Shown here: positions 12,239 through 25,900 of the stretch, one piece after another | Layout: each line of letters begins with the position of its first letter | Position numbering within the stretch: position 1 is the first letter of the stretch | Assembly (NCBI GenBank): GCA_012295275.1 | Contig: CM022670.1 | Location: 10,158,083 to 10,222,082 of the forward strand | DNA length: 64,000 bases | Reading direction: 5' to 3' | Source of the DNA: Chrysomallon squamiferum | Taxonomy: Eukaryota; Mollusca; Gastropoda; Neomphalida; Peltospiridae | Notes under the pieces: model-generated | What the model was told of the DNA's origin: nothing | Database searches by the model: none | The model's input: the letters and a program-made list of their open reading frames with translations, nothing else | Program-made: the position numbers and the translations under genes

Positions 12239-15200
12239 GAAGAAGAAGAAGAAGAAGAAGAAGAAACAACAACAACAACAATATAATAAAATCAAAATAT
12301 AAAAAGAGGCATCGAGAGAGAGAAGGAAAGAGTCAAAGAAATTAAAAGAGAATGAGAGAGAAAAAGAATCAGAAGAATAATCATCAGTATCAAAAGTAAA
12401 AGATTACTAATTTACTATACTAAACATCAGGAATAATAACAGTAACCTCAGCTAGGAAAAATTCATACCAAATTAACAAACACGGTGTAGGAATAATCAA
12501 ACTAAGTATAGTAATATTTAATAAATAGGAATTATTACACCAACTAGAAGATCAGTCACATCAAAGAGAGGTTTTCACAACCAGGATTAACAAATATATA
12601 AAATATAAGCAATGATCACTGAAATAAATGTATTTAAAAATACAAGTTAATTTTACCTTAACAAAGTGTTATCGACACTGTTGTCTGATTCTGAACTGCA
12701 AGCTCTGGAAATCAGAGGTTCTGGGTTTAGAGTGGCATCACCTTCACCTTCAGAACTGTATGTCCTCTGTCGCTTGATATTACGCAGTGTAGCGTAACCA
12801 ACAGCATCGCGGTAGGTAGTGAACGTTGCAACAGTTTCACTACACTGACTGATACCCAGTGTCGCTGCTGCTGATCGTCGTCGTAGACTGGGCACTCTAG
12901 TCAGGTTCGCTAGCCGTCGATGAATGGTTGAAGGATGCACCTGATCAATGACATCCAGGTGTAGGGATACTGGTATGGTATTGAGGGATGACGCACTGGC
13001 AATTGGGCTGAGAGGCGATACCGTCAATGTGGGCATCAGTCCAGAGTCACAAGAACTGATTCCACTTGTGGTCGAGTCAGTGTTAAAACTGCTAGTCCTG
13101 CTTTTGCTTTTGTGCGAACTTTCACTGCTGCTGCGGTCTTCGCGAACCACAGATGTGCTACCAAGCTTGAAAGAAAATTTCTCTCTGCCCTTGTCGTCAG
13201 TGTCTGGTGAGGGACTCCCCACTGAGAACATGAACTTGTTTTCTTTCTGGGGATCTGAAGGTGATGCATCACTCTCTGATCCTTGAGTCTGATGCATGAA
13301 TTTGGCACTGTCTTCAATCACAGATGAGTTTTGATTCTGAGAGGAATCTGTTGTTTCCAGTGTTTTTCTATCCACCAGACACTCACTGGAATTGTGTGTC
13401 TGAGTTTTGTCGTTTGGTTTCTCTGAGAGGGACTTCGCTGGCACCGAATGGTACCGGTGAAACTCAGTTGTGTCTGAAACTAACGTCCTACCCCCAGGCA
13501 AACTCTTCACTGAGTGTCTGAAGGACTCTGGCACTTTGTCGTTCACAAGAATGGGAATGTTCAGCGACTTCATAGAATGAATTTCTGTTTTATCACAGGA
13601 ACAGTTTTGATCAGCGTTATCACCCTTCTCCTCTTCTTCAATGAAAGACAACTGTGTGCTTCCAGAAATCTGAAATTTATCACCATCTGTTTTGAAAGCA
13701 CTATGGAAACTGGCACAACTGTCACTAAGGTATCCACGACACTGGAACGGGAAACAACTACCTTCATCCATAACTGGCCAGAGATCTTCTCTTGTCCTGC
13801 ACATTGATTCCCATCCATACTGTGCAAGAATTTCAGTCCCCTTGCGAGTGGAAGCCAAAAGGCCTAGCACATAGAAGGCAGTCCTATGAAAGGAGAAATA
13901 ATATTATAAGTATACACAAAAAATCTTCTGTTACCAAACACACACTCAGTTACATTTCTCATCTGAAAAAGAAACCATGGTGGATTTGTAATCATAATTA
14001 TCCTTTTAATAAAACAAAAAGGTTTTTTAAACATCTATATTTAAACAGCATTTAAAAATATATTCTTTTCAAAATGTCTGTTTAAAACTGTATACTTTAA
14101 AGATTCAAAGAGTAAAGTGAATTACCCTCTAATAGAGAACACTCCACATTCCTCAGCTAATCGAATGAACTCTGGAATCAAATTTTCTCTGTCCAAAAAT
14201 GTAACACCTTCCACAGAAATTCCTAGATGACCCTGAGTAATAACAACGACAACAACAATAATAAGATGAATAAGAAGAATAAAAATAAAAATAAGGAGGA
14301 TTATAAAAATAATAAATTAGTTCAGCATAAAAACATTTCCTTTAACAATATTGTCAATACATTGCATGGATCTCAATCATCATATTTAATTATTCTACAA
14401 ATGAGCTATAACTGGCAAGATGAGTAACAGATCTATTGTTGCAGAGGTTTTCCATTCTAGCCAAAATTTCATATCTGACAAATCACTAACCATGTACAAG
14501 AAAAAAATCCCTGGCTTCTAATCTAGCACACAGAATAGTGACAAAAAGTTTTCTTCACAATGATGCAGTATAAAAATTCTGATCCTAATGACTGCTAATA
14601 AAGTATGTTTATGGGTATTAAACATAACTTCATTCAGGTTTTTTGGGGGGCAAAATAGACATGTATTTTAAAATATATTTTAGTTAATATTTCAGACTTG
14701 ACTGAGAACTCACCAGAGACCACAAAGCAGTTTTCAGTTTGAGGATGTGTTCATCAGTCAACAGTTCCAAACTTCGTACATACTGGACATATTGGTGTAC
14801 ACACTCCTGTAAATTAATCAAATTAATACACTATTTAAATTGTTAAATCATGATAAAATAAAAGGTTAAAAAAATAAAGTAAACAAATAAATTGGTTGGT
14901 TAAGAATTACACTTAATGGCTAATTTACTGATGAATCAGAAAATAAATTTTCATAATTTTCTCATAAGGCATTTTAAGTTAAAAATGACTGATATATTTG
15001 GCTCAAAGAAGAAAATATTTTATTTCCAAAACACAAATTATCTGGAGTTAAACAAAATAACTGTTACTTCAACATTTGGCTAACTATCCAGAATTAATCA
15101 TTTTGAACCAGGATTATATTTTAGAAATGGATTTTTAAATATTTTTCAAACGTATTGTTAAATATGTTACCTCTTTCTTGAGAATGTCAAAACCTTCTTC

Positions 15201-18200
15201 ATGCATGGTTAACTGACCATAAAGATGCATGGGAAGAAACACATCCTTCTGGGGTCGTCTGGGAAAAAAAGTATTTATTGAATAACACATACACAGACAC
15301 ACAAACACAAAAAAATTAAATAAAATAAAAAAATAAACAAAAATAAACAAAGTAAACATCAATCATTTCAAAAGAAAAACTGTAAAAAACCACCTGTTCA
15401 TCAATAAAATAATATGAAAATTCATTATGATAAATAATTAATATGTTTTGATAATTACTCACTCCACACATTTTAATTATCAATAAAATGGTATCATGTG
15501 GTTAAAAACCGATAGAAAATAGCACATCAGGCATTCTTACAAAGACTGATCATATAACACTTCACAAATGGATCTAACCACAGGCTCACAGCCACATTTT
15601 ATATAAACACATAATGAAATAAATAGTTAACATTTTCACTATTTAGTATTGCCCTTGCTAAACTCACTTTTGTATTGAACGTCTTGTGAATGAACCTTCG
15701 TATGTCTTTTCGTATGTTGTCAATGCTTCATTCAGCATTTCTTCCACAATCAGAACATATCTTGTATTGAATATCTGCATAAAAAAAATTAACAATAAAA
15801 ATCACATTTAATAAAAATCACATTCAAATAATGAAACGTTTCTAAATCTTTTGGTGGAAGTATGTCTGACTGCATCAATTTATTAACTGTATATAATTTT
15901 ATAAAATTTCAGATTGTAACACATTTTTTTATTTTATTATTTTTTTTTGGTTATGCGATAAATTTATTTTATTTCATGCTATACAATCTTATTTTTATCT
16001 ATTTTACAACTGTATTGTAATTATAATGAACATCTAGTATATATCAGACCTTTTTCCACTTCTCAAGCTCATGCATAACAAAGTTGGCATCCATGAGAGA
16101 CTTGAAACCTCGTGGGACCGAGAGAAATCGACACAACATCATGATTCCTCGATCACCAAGATGTAACAAAGATGGCTGCAACTTGATCAGATATTCTAGA
16201 TTATCCTTTGAAAAAAACAATAATTATTATTTTAATGTAATAAAAATAAAAAGTAAATAAGAAAGAAAAAACAAATCTTCAAAAAGAAAAAAAAAAAAAA
16301 TCTTTAAATTAATTCTTAAAAACAGAAAAGAAAGGAGGCACGAGATAAGTTTTCTTTTTCAGTACAAGACATTTAATCAAATTATATTTTCTATAGTTCT
16401 TACCCTTTCTTCACAAGCCTCATCTAGAATAGTCAGTGCTGAATTAGCAACCATCTGACTTGGGTCGTAGAGCTGGGTGACAAGGAACTCAATACCCCAC
16501 ACTGAAAATGCAGCAATACCCGTTCTTAACAGCACCCGCAGAAACTTTGTACTGTACAGTCGACCAGACTGTAAATTAAAAAAGAAAATAATAATATATA
16601 TTTATTTATTAATGTGCTTTCTTTAATATCACATAATAATTTTTTTAATTTTCATATATGATGAGAAAATCTCAATTTTAAAAAAACAGTAGTAATAAAT
16701 TAATAAATAATGAAAATACTGCCATGCTATCAAAAACACATGCATCTTAAAAAATAAAACCGAAAAAAAACAGATGAAAACCTTACATTGTTTCATTATA
16801 ATTTATCAGGTTAATTTTTTTTTTTTTTTTCCAATGTGGTAGGTAAATACAAATACTGTATTTAAAAAAGTAAAATACATACCTCTGAGGAAGCTGTAAG
16901 TGCTTTTGACAGAATACAGCGAGCAGACCCTTCCCTGGAAAAATTCAAACTGGCCACAGCAAGCTTGATGTAGATATCTTGTGTGTTTGGACCTATGAGA
17001 TCCAAAAGGCTGGAACAAAGAAAAATATAATATACACAGAATGTACAAACAAATACACACACACACACAGAATCAGACATGCATGCACATACATCAAATC
17101 TCCTTTTTAAAAAATTATAGCAAATATTTTAATAATTTGTCATTACCAAATTGCTGATTACTATACTATCACTGATTGCAAAAATATCGAACTTTCAGCT
17201 TAATAATAATGTTCACCTGAAAATTCTTATATCAGTCAATTTATTGTAATGCCAGCAAAAGATGGATCAAATCATTAGACCTCCACAATGCACGACTACC
17301 TGAGTACCTCCTGTCTAGTACACAAAGCTCTTGGTGTATTTTATTATGTACAGGTAAAAGATACCTTTGTTAATTGAGATAAAAATTATCAATAAAATTA
17401 TCAAATGTGATACAGCTATTAAACAGAACCTTAAATTGTTTTCACTACTTTTCTTTTCAGGAAGATTTTTTTTTTTGTCTCTTACTTTTGAAAGATGCCA
17501 CTTTTTTCAAGAAAGCGTTCTCCTCGCGGTGTTAGAGAGAATCGTCCAATGAAGAGAAAGTAGTATCGACTAAGGGAATGGTGCACACTGTTCATTCCAA
17601 ATATCGACTCTGGAGCAACTCTGTTAGATGACAGCTGAATCACAAAATTTAAATTTAGTAGTTAAAAAAAATAAAAAACATATTTGTTTATTTATATATT
17701 AACAAATGAAAATTTTAAATGTTTATTTATCCAGAGATGTGAATGTACCATTCAGCTAAACATATTTCAGATTTACATGTTCATTTATTTATCATTATCT
17801 GTAAAAGTTAATTTAGTAGGAGTAAATGAAAAGTTAAAGAAAACAAAACAATTTTTAAATATTAGGACTAACTTTTAATAATATATTCTTTTTATTAAAG
17901 TGGAAAAATAAATTAATAAATAAATAAATATGGGGAATATTTTTAAATCTGCAGTCATAATTAATTATCTCAAAAAGGAAACTTTACAAATATTATAGGG
18001 GCTTGATTTTATTTGTCCTTTTTCTGAAATCAACTCAATGATAGATTTAACAATTTACATTCATAGACCATCTTTTGTTCCAGTCATTTTCATAAATGTA
18101 GAAATGGTGAAAAAAAGAAAGAATAACAATAAACAAACCTCATATAGACAGTGGGCAATATCACTCAGCCAATCAGTTATGTGTTTCTGTGCTTCATCCT

Positions 18201-18330
18201 ACAAATGAAATATACAGACATATAAAAGAACAGCAAAATTATTTTTAGAAATTATGAATATATTTCTCATAGAATGCAGAGAGGGAGCCAGAAAAGCAGT
18301 CACTTAATATCTTTTAAAAAACAATATTTA

Positions 18331-18369
<39 letters not shown>

Positions 18370-19905
18370 ATAATAAAAAAAAATTTTTAAAAGAAAATCT
18401 TAGAAATTATAATTTGAATAATACTTGATTGAATGTGTGTATTTCTAATTTATGCTCCTTTATTATTATTATTTTTGAATTGTTAACTTTACAATGGTAG
18501 CTATGTCACACATACTGAATATAAAGATAGAAAATAATTTTGTTTTCTTAAAAATCTAATTTATTTCAACCGATTTTACTGGACATGTATCATACATAAT
18601 GATAATCTGCTATGAAAAACACATACAAGTAATTAAATCCATACCTGATGTGATTTTATTAAGAAATCTATGAACTGACAGCCAATTTCACACAATTTTT
18701 TAGCGTCCTCATTTTTATAGTCCATACGAGAAAACTGATCATTTGTTGGTTTGTAGAATACAATCAGTTTCTTGACAATTCTAAAACAAAGAAGTACACA
18801 TAATATAAATATGAAGATTTTACTGATGTATTTCTTACTTTTTTGTAAAAAGTTTTATTTATCTCACAATGGCATACCTTTATTAATGAGAAAAAATGTT
18901 CCTGGTTTACCTTTGTTCTACAGTGGCAGTGTATAAATTTAATGATGATTGAAATAAAAGAACTATTTTCATGAAAAGCATGTTAAATTATCTGTACACT
19001 AAATGTGAAAATATTTTTTTTAATCCAAATAAACTTTTACTTGCCAAAAATCAAACAACAAAATTGCTTAATTACGTTTCAGGTACCACTCATATAAACT
19101 TTTTAATGAAATTAAATCCTATTTAATATATACTGTGATAAATTTTTTTAAATATTATATAAAGTTGTAATTTGCTAAAGATTAGCTTTGATCAATAATA
19201 CAGAATTTAAACAAACCTGATAACATTTTGGTCATCTAGTTTTCGTAATTTATCATCTGGCCACTGAAATAAAATAAAAACATTTAAAAGATACTTGATA
19301 CTGCAATTTGAAATAAGATACCATGGAGCAACACCAACTATTTGTTCATTAAACTCAAGTATCCTTAGTTAACAATTACAAACTGCAAACTTATCAAAAG
19401 AATCAGTGCTAATGTAAAATAAAATAAAATAAAATAAAATAAAATAAAATAAAATAAAATAAAATAAAATAAAATAAAATAAAATAAAATAAAATAAAAT
19501 AAAAATAAAAACAAATCAGCATCAAAATAAAAACAGAAAACAGAAAACAACACCACACCACAGTAAAATACAATAAATAAATAAGTAAATGAATAAATAA
19601 CCAAAACCAAAAACACCAAACAGTAACCCAAAAAATCACATTTCCAACATAGTACAGCAACAAGCAGAAATATTTGGGCTGAGAATTAAAAATTAGCCAA
19701 GAATTTTTGAACGATTTATGCAGAAACAGTTACCTTCAACAAAGCACCAATGAGATCCCAGTCCCAGCACTTGCTGTCTTTGTTTCCTATAACCTGAGTG
19801 TCCCGCACAGCTTGAGCCAAGAGATCATCAGCCAGCGACTAAATAAATAAAAAAATAAACAAGTAAGTATATAATAAATAAAAAAAATTGTAAGTAAATA
19901 GGCAA

Positions 19906-19936
<31 letters not shown>

Positions 19937-22900
19937 GTAAATAAATAAATAAATAAATAAATAAATATACATGTATATAAATAAATAATTAAGTAATAAA
20001 AAATAATGTATCTAAATCAGTAAATAAATCAGGAAAACATAAGCAAGTAAATAAATAAATAAATAAGTAAATAATACAATTGCAGTTTTTTAAAATTATA
20101 TTTCATAAAGTGAAAAACTAATAAACTTCAACCAAAGGTGAAGGAACATGACATAATAATATAATTTTGTTTTTCTTTCTGAATGACTAACAATTTGAAA
20201 TATTTACTGAACCGTATCTCAAGAATATACAATTAATTTGTAATAAATTAAAACACACACACACACGCACATTAAATATTTAAACACTTGTGACTGATAC
20301 GTCTTTAAAAAATAATAACTATAAATACCTTTGTGAAATACAGTTCCGATAAACTGTCTCTTCTCACATGCCAGTGTCTACCGACAAACTCGATGAATTT
20401 CCCAGCATGCTGCAGGAGCTGGTCGAGAAAGAGGCTGTGTGGAACAGGTCCACGTTTCTTCAGTGCGTGAAAATGTGCTAGATTTGTGACTGCCTGACTT
20501 GCCTGCCTTTTGTAATAAAAGAATTTTAAAATTTAAAATATAATAATAAATCACATGGAAACAAGTAGTTGGTATGCATTTTTGAATCATAAAGCTAGTG
20601 CCACACAATAAAAATATCTCAAACCAAATCTTGTGAAATTTAAAAGATTGAGACAACCAGTGTCTTTATAGTTATATGATCGATCTCTTCAACATTCTAA
20701 GTTCACTAATTAAATTCTTTTTGTCCAAGAATCCACTATGGACAATGAATTCTTATTATGACTAAATCACAAACTGTAATCAAATACATTTACCTTGATA
20801 TGTAAAATTTCTAGATAAATGTATTTCAAAATATAAATAAAAAATGTTTTGTCAATCAGACATAAAAATAAATAAATAAATAAATGAATAATAAAAAAAA
20901 AAAACATAATAAAAAACCAACACCAAAACCCATAAACAATTTTCAACTTCTTAAAGTATTTACAAATCTTGGCTACATTACATCTTTTAATTTGTTTCAA
21001 TACGTACTGTCGCTTTGCAAGAGGAATTTCAAATGATGATGCCATGGCTATCAAAGTTGGCAAGCAGTGACTATGACTACTGGTTTCTGGAGGGAGTAAT
21101 CTGTATGCCTGGAGATGATAATGTAAAATAATCAAATTTTTATATCAAATAATTAATTATATTTATTAATCAAAGCATTATAAATATGTAAATTAGGGCC
21201 TTTTTTCTGATGTTTTATTTATTTCCTCAAACTGTAAGAATTCTTTATTCTTATAATTCCTTCAGGACATGAACAAATTTTAAAAAAAAAAAAAAAAAAA
21301 ATAAAACGTTCAGATAAAATATTTGTTGTAACTATAATTTTTTATGGTTCTTAAACGTAAACTGAAATTTCTGTACTAATTGGTTTTTAGTTTTAGAAAA
21401 AATTTATTACTGGATCAAAAACTAGGAAAAGTGATAAAAAATATTTGGCTATCAATTACCTGATTTGAAAAATGCATTTAAAACAATAATTATTTAACTG
21501 TTTTAGCTAGCAACAGTAAAATGTATACACACACTGACAGTTTTACTTACCAAGTGTAGTAGTTCACCCAGCAATATCACAGCTCTGTTGAACAGGGCAC
21601 CTTCGCTGCTTATCACAACTTCTACCAGTGCCTACAAATCAAACTTTCCCATTAAGCATTGGGACATATTTTTGAACTTGCTTATTCCACCCTAACATGA
21701 TTACTTTCATAACATTTACTTTAAACATTTCTGAACAGTTAAACAGACTGTAAAAGTGTAAATACAATCTCTTTTAAGTATAATAATTACCTCCAAGATT
21801 CCGGCACTAATCCAGGCACTTAAAATCAGTGCTAAATGATTCTCCACAAGATTAGTTCTGAAAAAAAAAAATTATATAAAAAAATAAATAAATAAAGTAA
21901 AAATAAATAAAATGAATGAATGAAAATTGTCATCAACACTTTTAATTTTAATTATCATGTCATATAAAGCTTAGAGTTTTGTACAAAGATACTACAAAGC
22001 AGGAAATCTGCAGTTCTAATTTTACTGAATACCTTTACTAATAATAATATGGGATATTTATTAATATACAGCTTCCCACTGAAAAAAAAGTGAATCTAGA
22101 ATGTTGTTTGATATATTTGTTACTGTTATGAACTGGAATGGGAAAAACAGCCCAAATGCATCACTACTCCAAGTGATTTAAAATGTATTTCATAATTTAT
22201 TGTTTATAAATCTGACCTTGTTTTTGCTAAATGAGGTAATATGGATTGTCCTTCTTCTGCCAAAAACCCTTCAGAAAGACGCCATGCTTCCTGTGAATCT
22301 CTGCAATCTACAAAATTAAATTATATTTATTTTATTTCAGTTAGATGATAGATTTCATTTTATGCACATCCTGAATCCTAAATAAACCACCGACTTGAAA
22401 AAAAAACATATTTCACATACTTATTTAATGTAACTTCTTATTATTCTTTTTACAAGAACATTCTTATTCATTAATATTAACAAATATTAACAAATAGACA
22501 AAATAATGCAAAAAAAACCCCCTTATTTATATAAATAAAAGACACCCAGCTGAAACTTAGACCTACATACTAATCTTTAGTTGTATCAAATAGACTACAG
22601 CTAGACACTGAAATCACCTAATAAAATCATTATTTAAAAAACTTGCCGACACTAATAAGAGCAGAGGCAAAGTCTGAAGTCCACTGAGGTAAAGTCAGTC
22701 TGAAGAGATCAAACAACGTTTCCATGATGTTCTTCTGTAACACACAACACTTTACAGTGAACAAATTATAATTATATTTAATGTAAACTGATAAAGCAAT
22801 ATAAATAAACATATAATCAATCAAATAATGTTTCCACATTTTTCGGTTAACATTATTGCAAACAAATTACAGTTACTTTAAACGTAAATTGATTAACCAA

Positions 22901-25900
22901 CATAAACATATAATGATCAAATAATGTTTCCTGTTAATAAAGAAATTTTTAATTTTACTAAACTGCAAATAAATTTGATGAAAACTAATTATGCAGCATA
23001 AACATACTGAGGTCATGTAAATGTTCCACAAACAGTGCAATTTTTTACTTTAATTACATTTAACAAAAAGCGACTAGTTTTATAAAAAATTATGACCGCA
23101 TAAACAGATGCAAAAATTACATTTTTGAAGACTGATAACTTTAACATTACAGTTTGTTTTATTACAAAAGACAATTTAAAATTCTACTCAATGTACCCTG
23201 ATTTCGTTGTAGGGGAGGTAGAGTATTCCAATGAGGGACTGCAAACCTGACCCTTCAGGATGACAAAGTCTTATTAAACCTGAAAAAAGAAAATGAAAAA
23301 ATACTAAGTTTTATATATATAAAATATAAATAATAATACAAATAATAATACTTTAATAGAAACTAAATAAAATAATATATATGATACAGCAATAACAAAA
23401 AGTTGTTCATATATACAAATGTGTGTATCTGTGTGTGTATAGCCAAAATGAAAGAAAGGTCTGAAGAGCCTGGATTCACATACCAAGTCTGTTAACAGTA
23501 GCTTTACTTTCAATATCAAACATCTTTGCAGATTAAGTACCTACGTCAAGATTCTCTGTATTTGACATATTAGAATCAACATCTAAACAATAAATTATTT
23601 CATTTCACACTCTTCAGAAACATATTCCCAAACCCAGCAGGTTTCAGAAAATTATAGTATCAAGTAGGAAATATTTTCAGAGAATTTTGGACGATGCATG
23701 TCCTGTGTGCTGAGTCACGTTTTAAGTGCTGGTAGAATAAAATGTGTTGTGCTGTGCTGTGTGTTGTCTATTTAACAGAGATGTGTCAATAATATTTGAC
23801 TTCAGTACACTGTTTTCCTCTCACCAGGCCAGGACCGCATCATGCAGATTAGTGCCAGTTTTCCTGCTATAAACCTCACCTCAGTGTCGTCACTGTAAAT
23901 AATAATAATAATAATAATAATAAATAATAATAATAAACAATAAACAGTAATAATAATTATTATAATAATAATAATAATCAATAATAATAATAAACAATAA
24001 TCAAATAACAAATAAATAAATAATCATCATAACAACACCATTTCAATACATTATTCCTAAAAATTTAAATATGTAAAGATAAATTTTCAGAAAAACACAC
24101 AATTTAATGTTTTATAAAACAATTTTAGTAGCTCATTTTAAAGCCTAAATTATTAAAACTGCTTTATTTACTAAGCCCTTTGCCATGTATTTAATTAACA
24201 TGAGTTTGGACTGGAATAATTTCATTTTAAGTTTTGAATCTGAAAGCAAGCATGAATACACACATGTAAAAGACTGAACTGATAACAAAAATTAATTTTT
24301 TCTGAAATTAATTTATACTCTGTCATGTTTACTGAAGGATTAATATCTTACTTTTGATGGTGGTCAGTCTCTCCACTGTATTTGAAGTGACAGTCTGTGA
24401 ATGGTGCCAAGAGTTGCTAGAGAAATAAACAATGAAATAAAAATACTATTCAGAAAATCAAAGCAAAATAAAATTGGTAGCTATCATTTTTGTAGTATCC
24501 TAATATTTTTATTTTTAAGCCTAGGAAAATTTAGAAAGAAGTTTGGGCAAAATAACTCACGAGATTCAAAAGGATGATATATCATATGTAAGGAATCAAC
24601 AGTTAACTCGAGAGAATGACATCACTTTTACACATTACAGAAGTTATAAAAAAAATTAAAACAAAAATTTACATTCCACATCAACAACAATATAGCATAA
24701 ATTAAAGTGGCCTTTTTTCTTCGTTTTTTTTGTTGTTTTTTTTTTGATGTATCTGTTTTACATTTTAACCTTGGAAAATTAAAATTTCTAAGTTTTTATC
24801 ATGATAATAATATAAGAATAAATCTGTTTTGCTTACCTCCAGATCTGTATTTGCTTTGATATAATGCCGAGTTCTTGGGTGGTTCAGTAGATACAGAACA
24901 GAGCATACCAATGACTCGTTTAAACGTGGGTACTGGTGGGAATCGAGAATGTTCTGCAACAGACAATTCACTCCACCACATCTTGACAATAGACTTATGT
25001 TTGATATTGCTGAAATTAAACAAAAAAGATTTTTTTTAAAAACATTAATATTAATTCTCAGGTGTCTGATATTTCAATTATTTGACGAAAAGTGCATTTT
25101 ATTAAACATATTATAAAGTAGCTTATGCAATTAAACTGACACACGTATTTATTTAAAATAAACAAGTATACTGCAATGCTTTTATTTTCTTTAAACTATC
25201 TCATTTAGCATTACCAGTTATTAAGATATTTGAACTTTATATAAACAACTAAAATAATACATAATATTACTAGTTATTAAGATATTTAAACTTTATATAT
25301 ACAAATAAAATAATACATAAGAAAGATTTAATTGTACCGATTTGATTATAAATGACAAATGCAAACAGACGATTGTTAAAATGTGTTGCTTAATTTAGAC
25401 TGATCAGCATAAGATGATAAATATACAAACTTACATACACACCGACACCCACATACAAACACAGAAAGACAACCTTAAACACATCCATAAATACTTTTCT
25501 GTTTTTAAAAAGAACGTACCAATTTCACAAATTGTGGCCAGACATACTCGTAACAATCTATCTCGTTCACTGGCACCATCGTTCCCAATTGAGATCAGAG
25601 GAAATACAAATGATGAAGGTAGTTTATGAGGATCTATCTGAACAATCTTTCTTATCAACTTTATCGCATGAATTCTCTCAATCTCGTTGTCTAGACAAGT
25701 ATCAAGGCATCTGAAAAATAAATCACATTTAGTTAGCACACAGACACCTTATGCATGTGCAGATTCCAGAATTTTCTTTTTTTGTAAAGCTAACACATGA
25801 TAATATTTACAGGTTTTAAAGTATTTAACAACAGTTTTATTAAATCAAAAACATCAAAAATTATCTTATGTATTAGCTGTATTTTAACAATATATATACC

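Noticed and set aside
12948-13874. Plus-strand and alternate-frame ORFs over the large RICTOR exon
   Set aside because: They are shadows of the minus-strand RICTOR linker, which alone fits splice phase and family similarity.
20378-20656. Frame AGKSGSHKSS... over a RICTOR exon
   Set aside because: It is the wrong frame; the frame giving QASQAVTNLAHFHALKKRGP matches RICTOR and the neighbouring exon phases.
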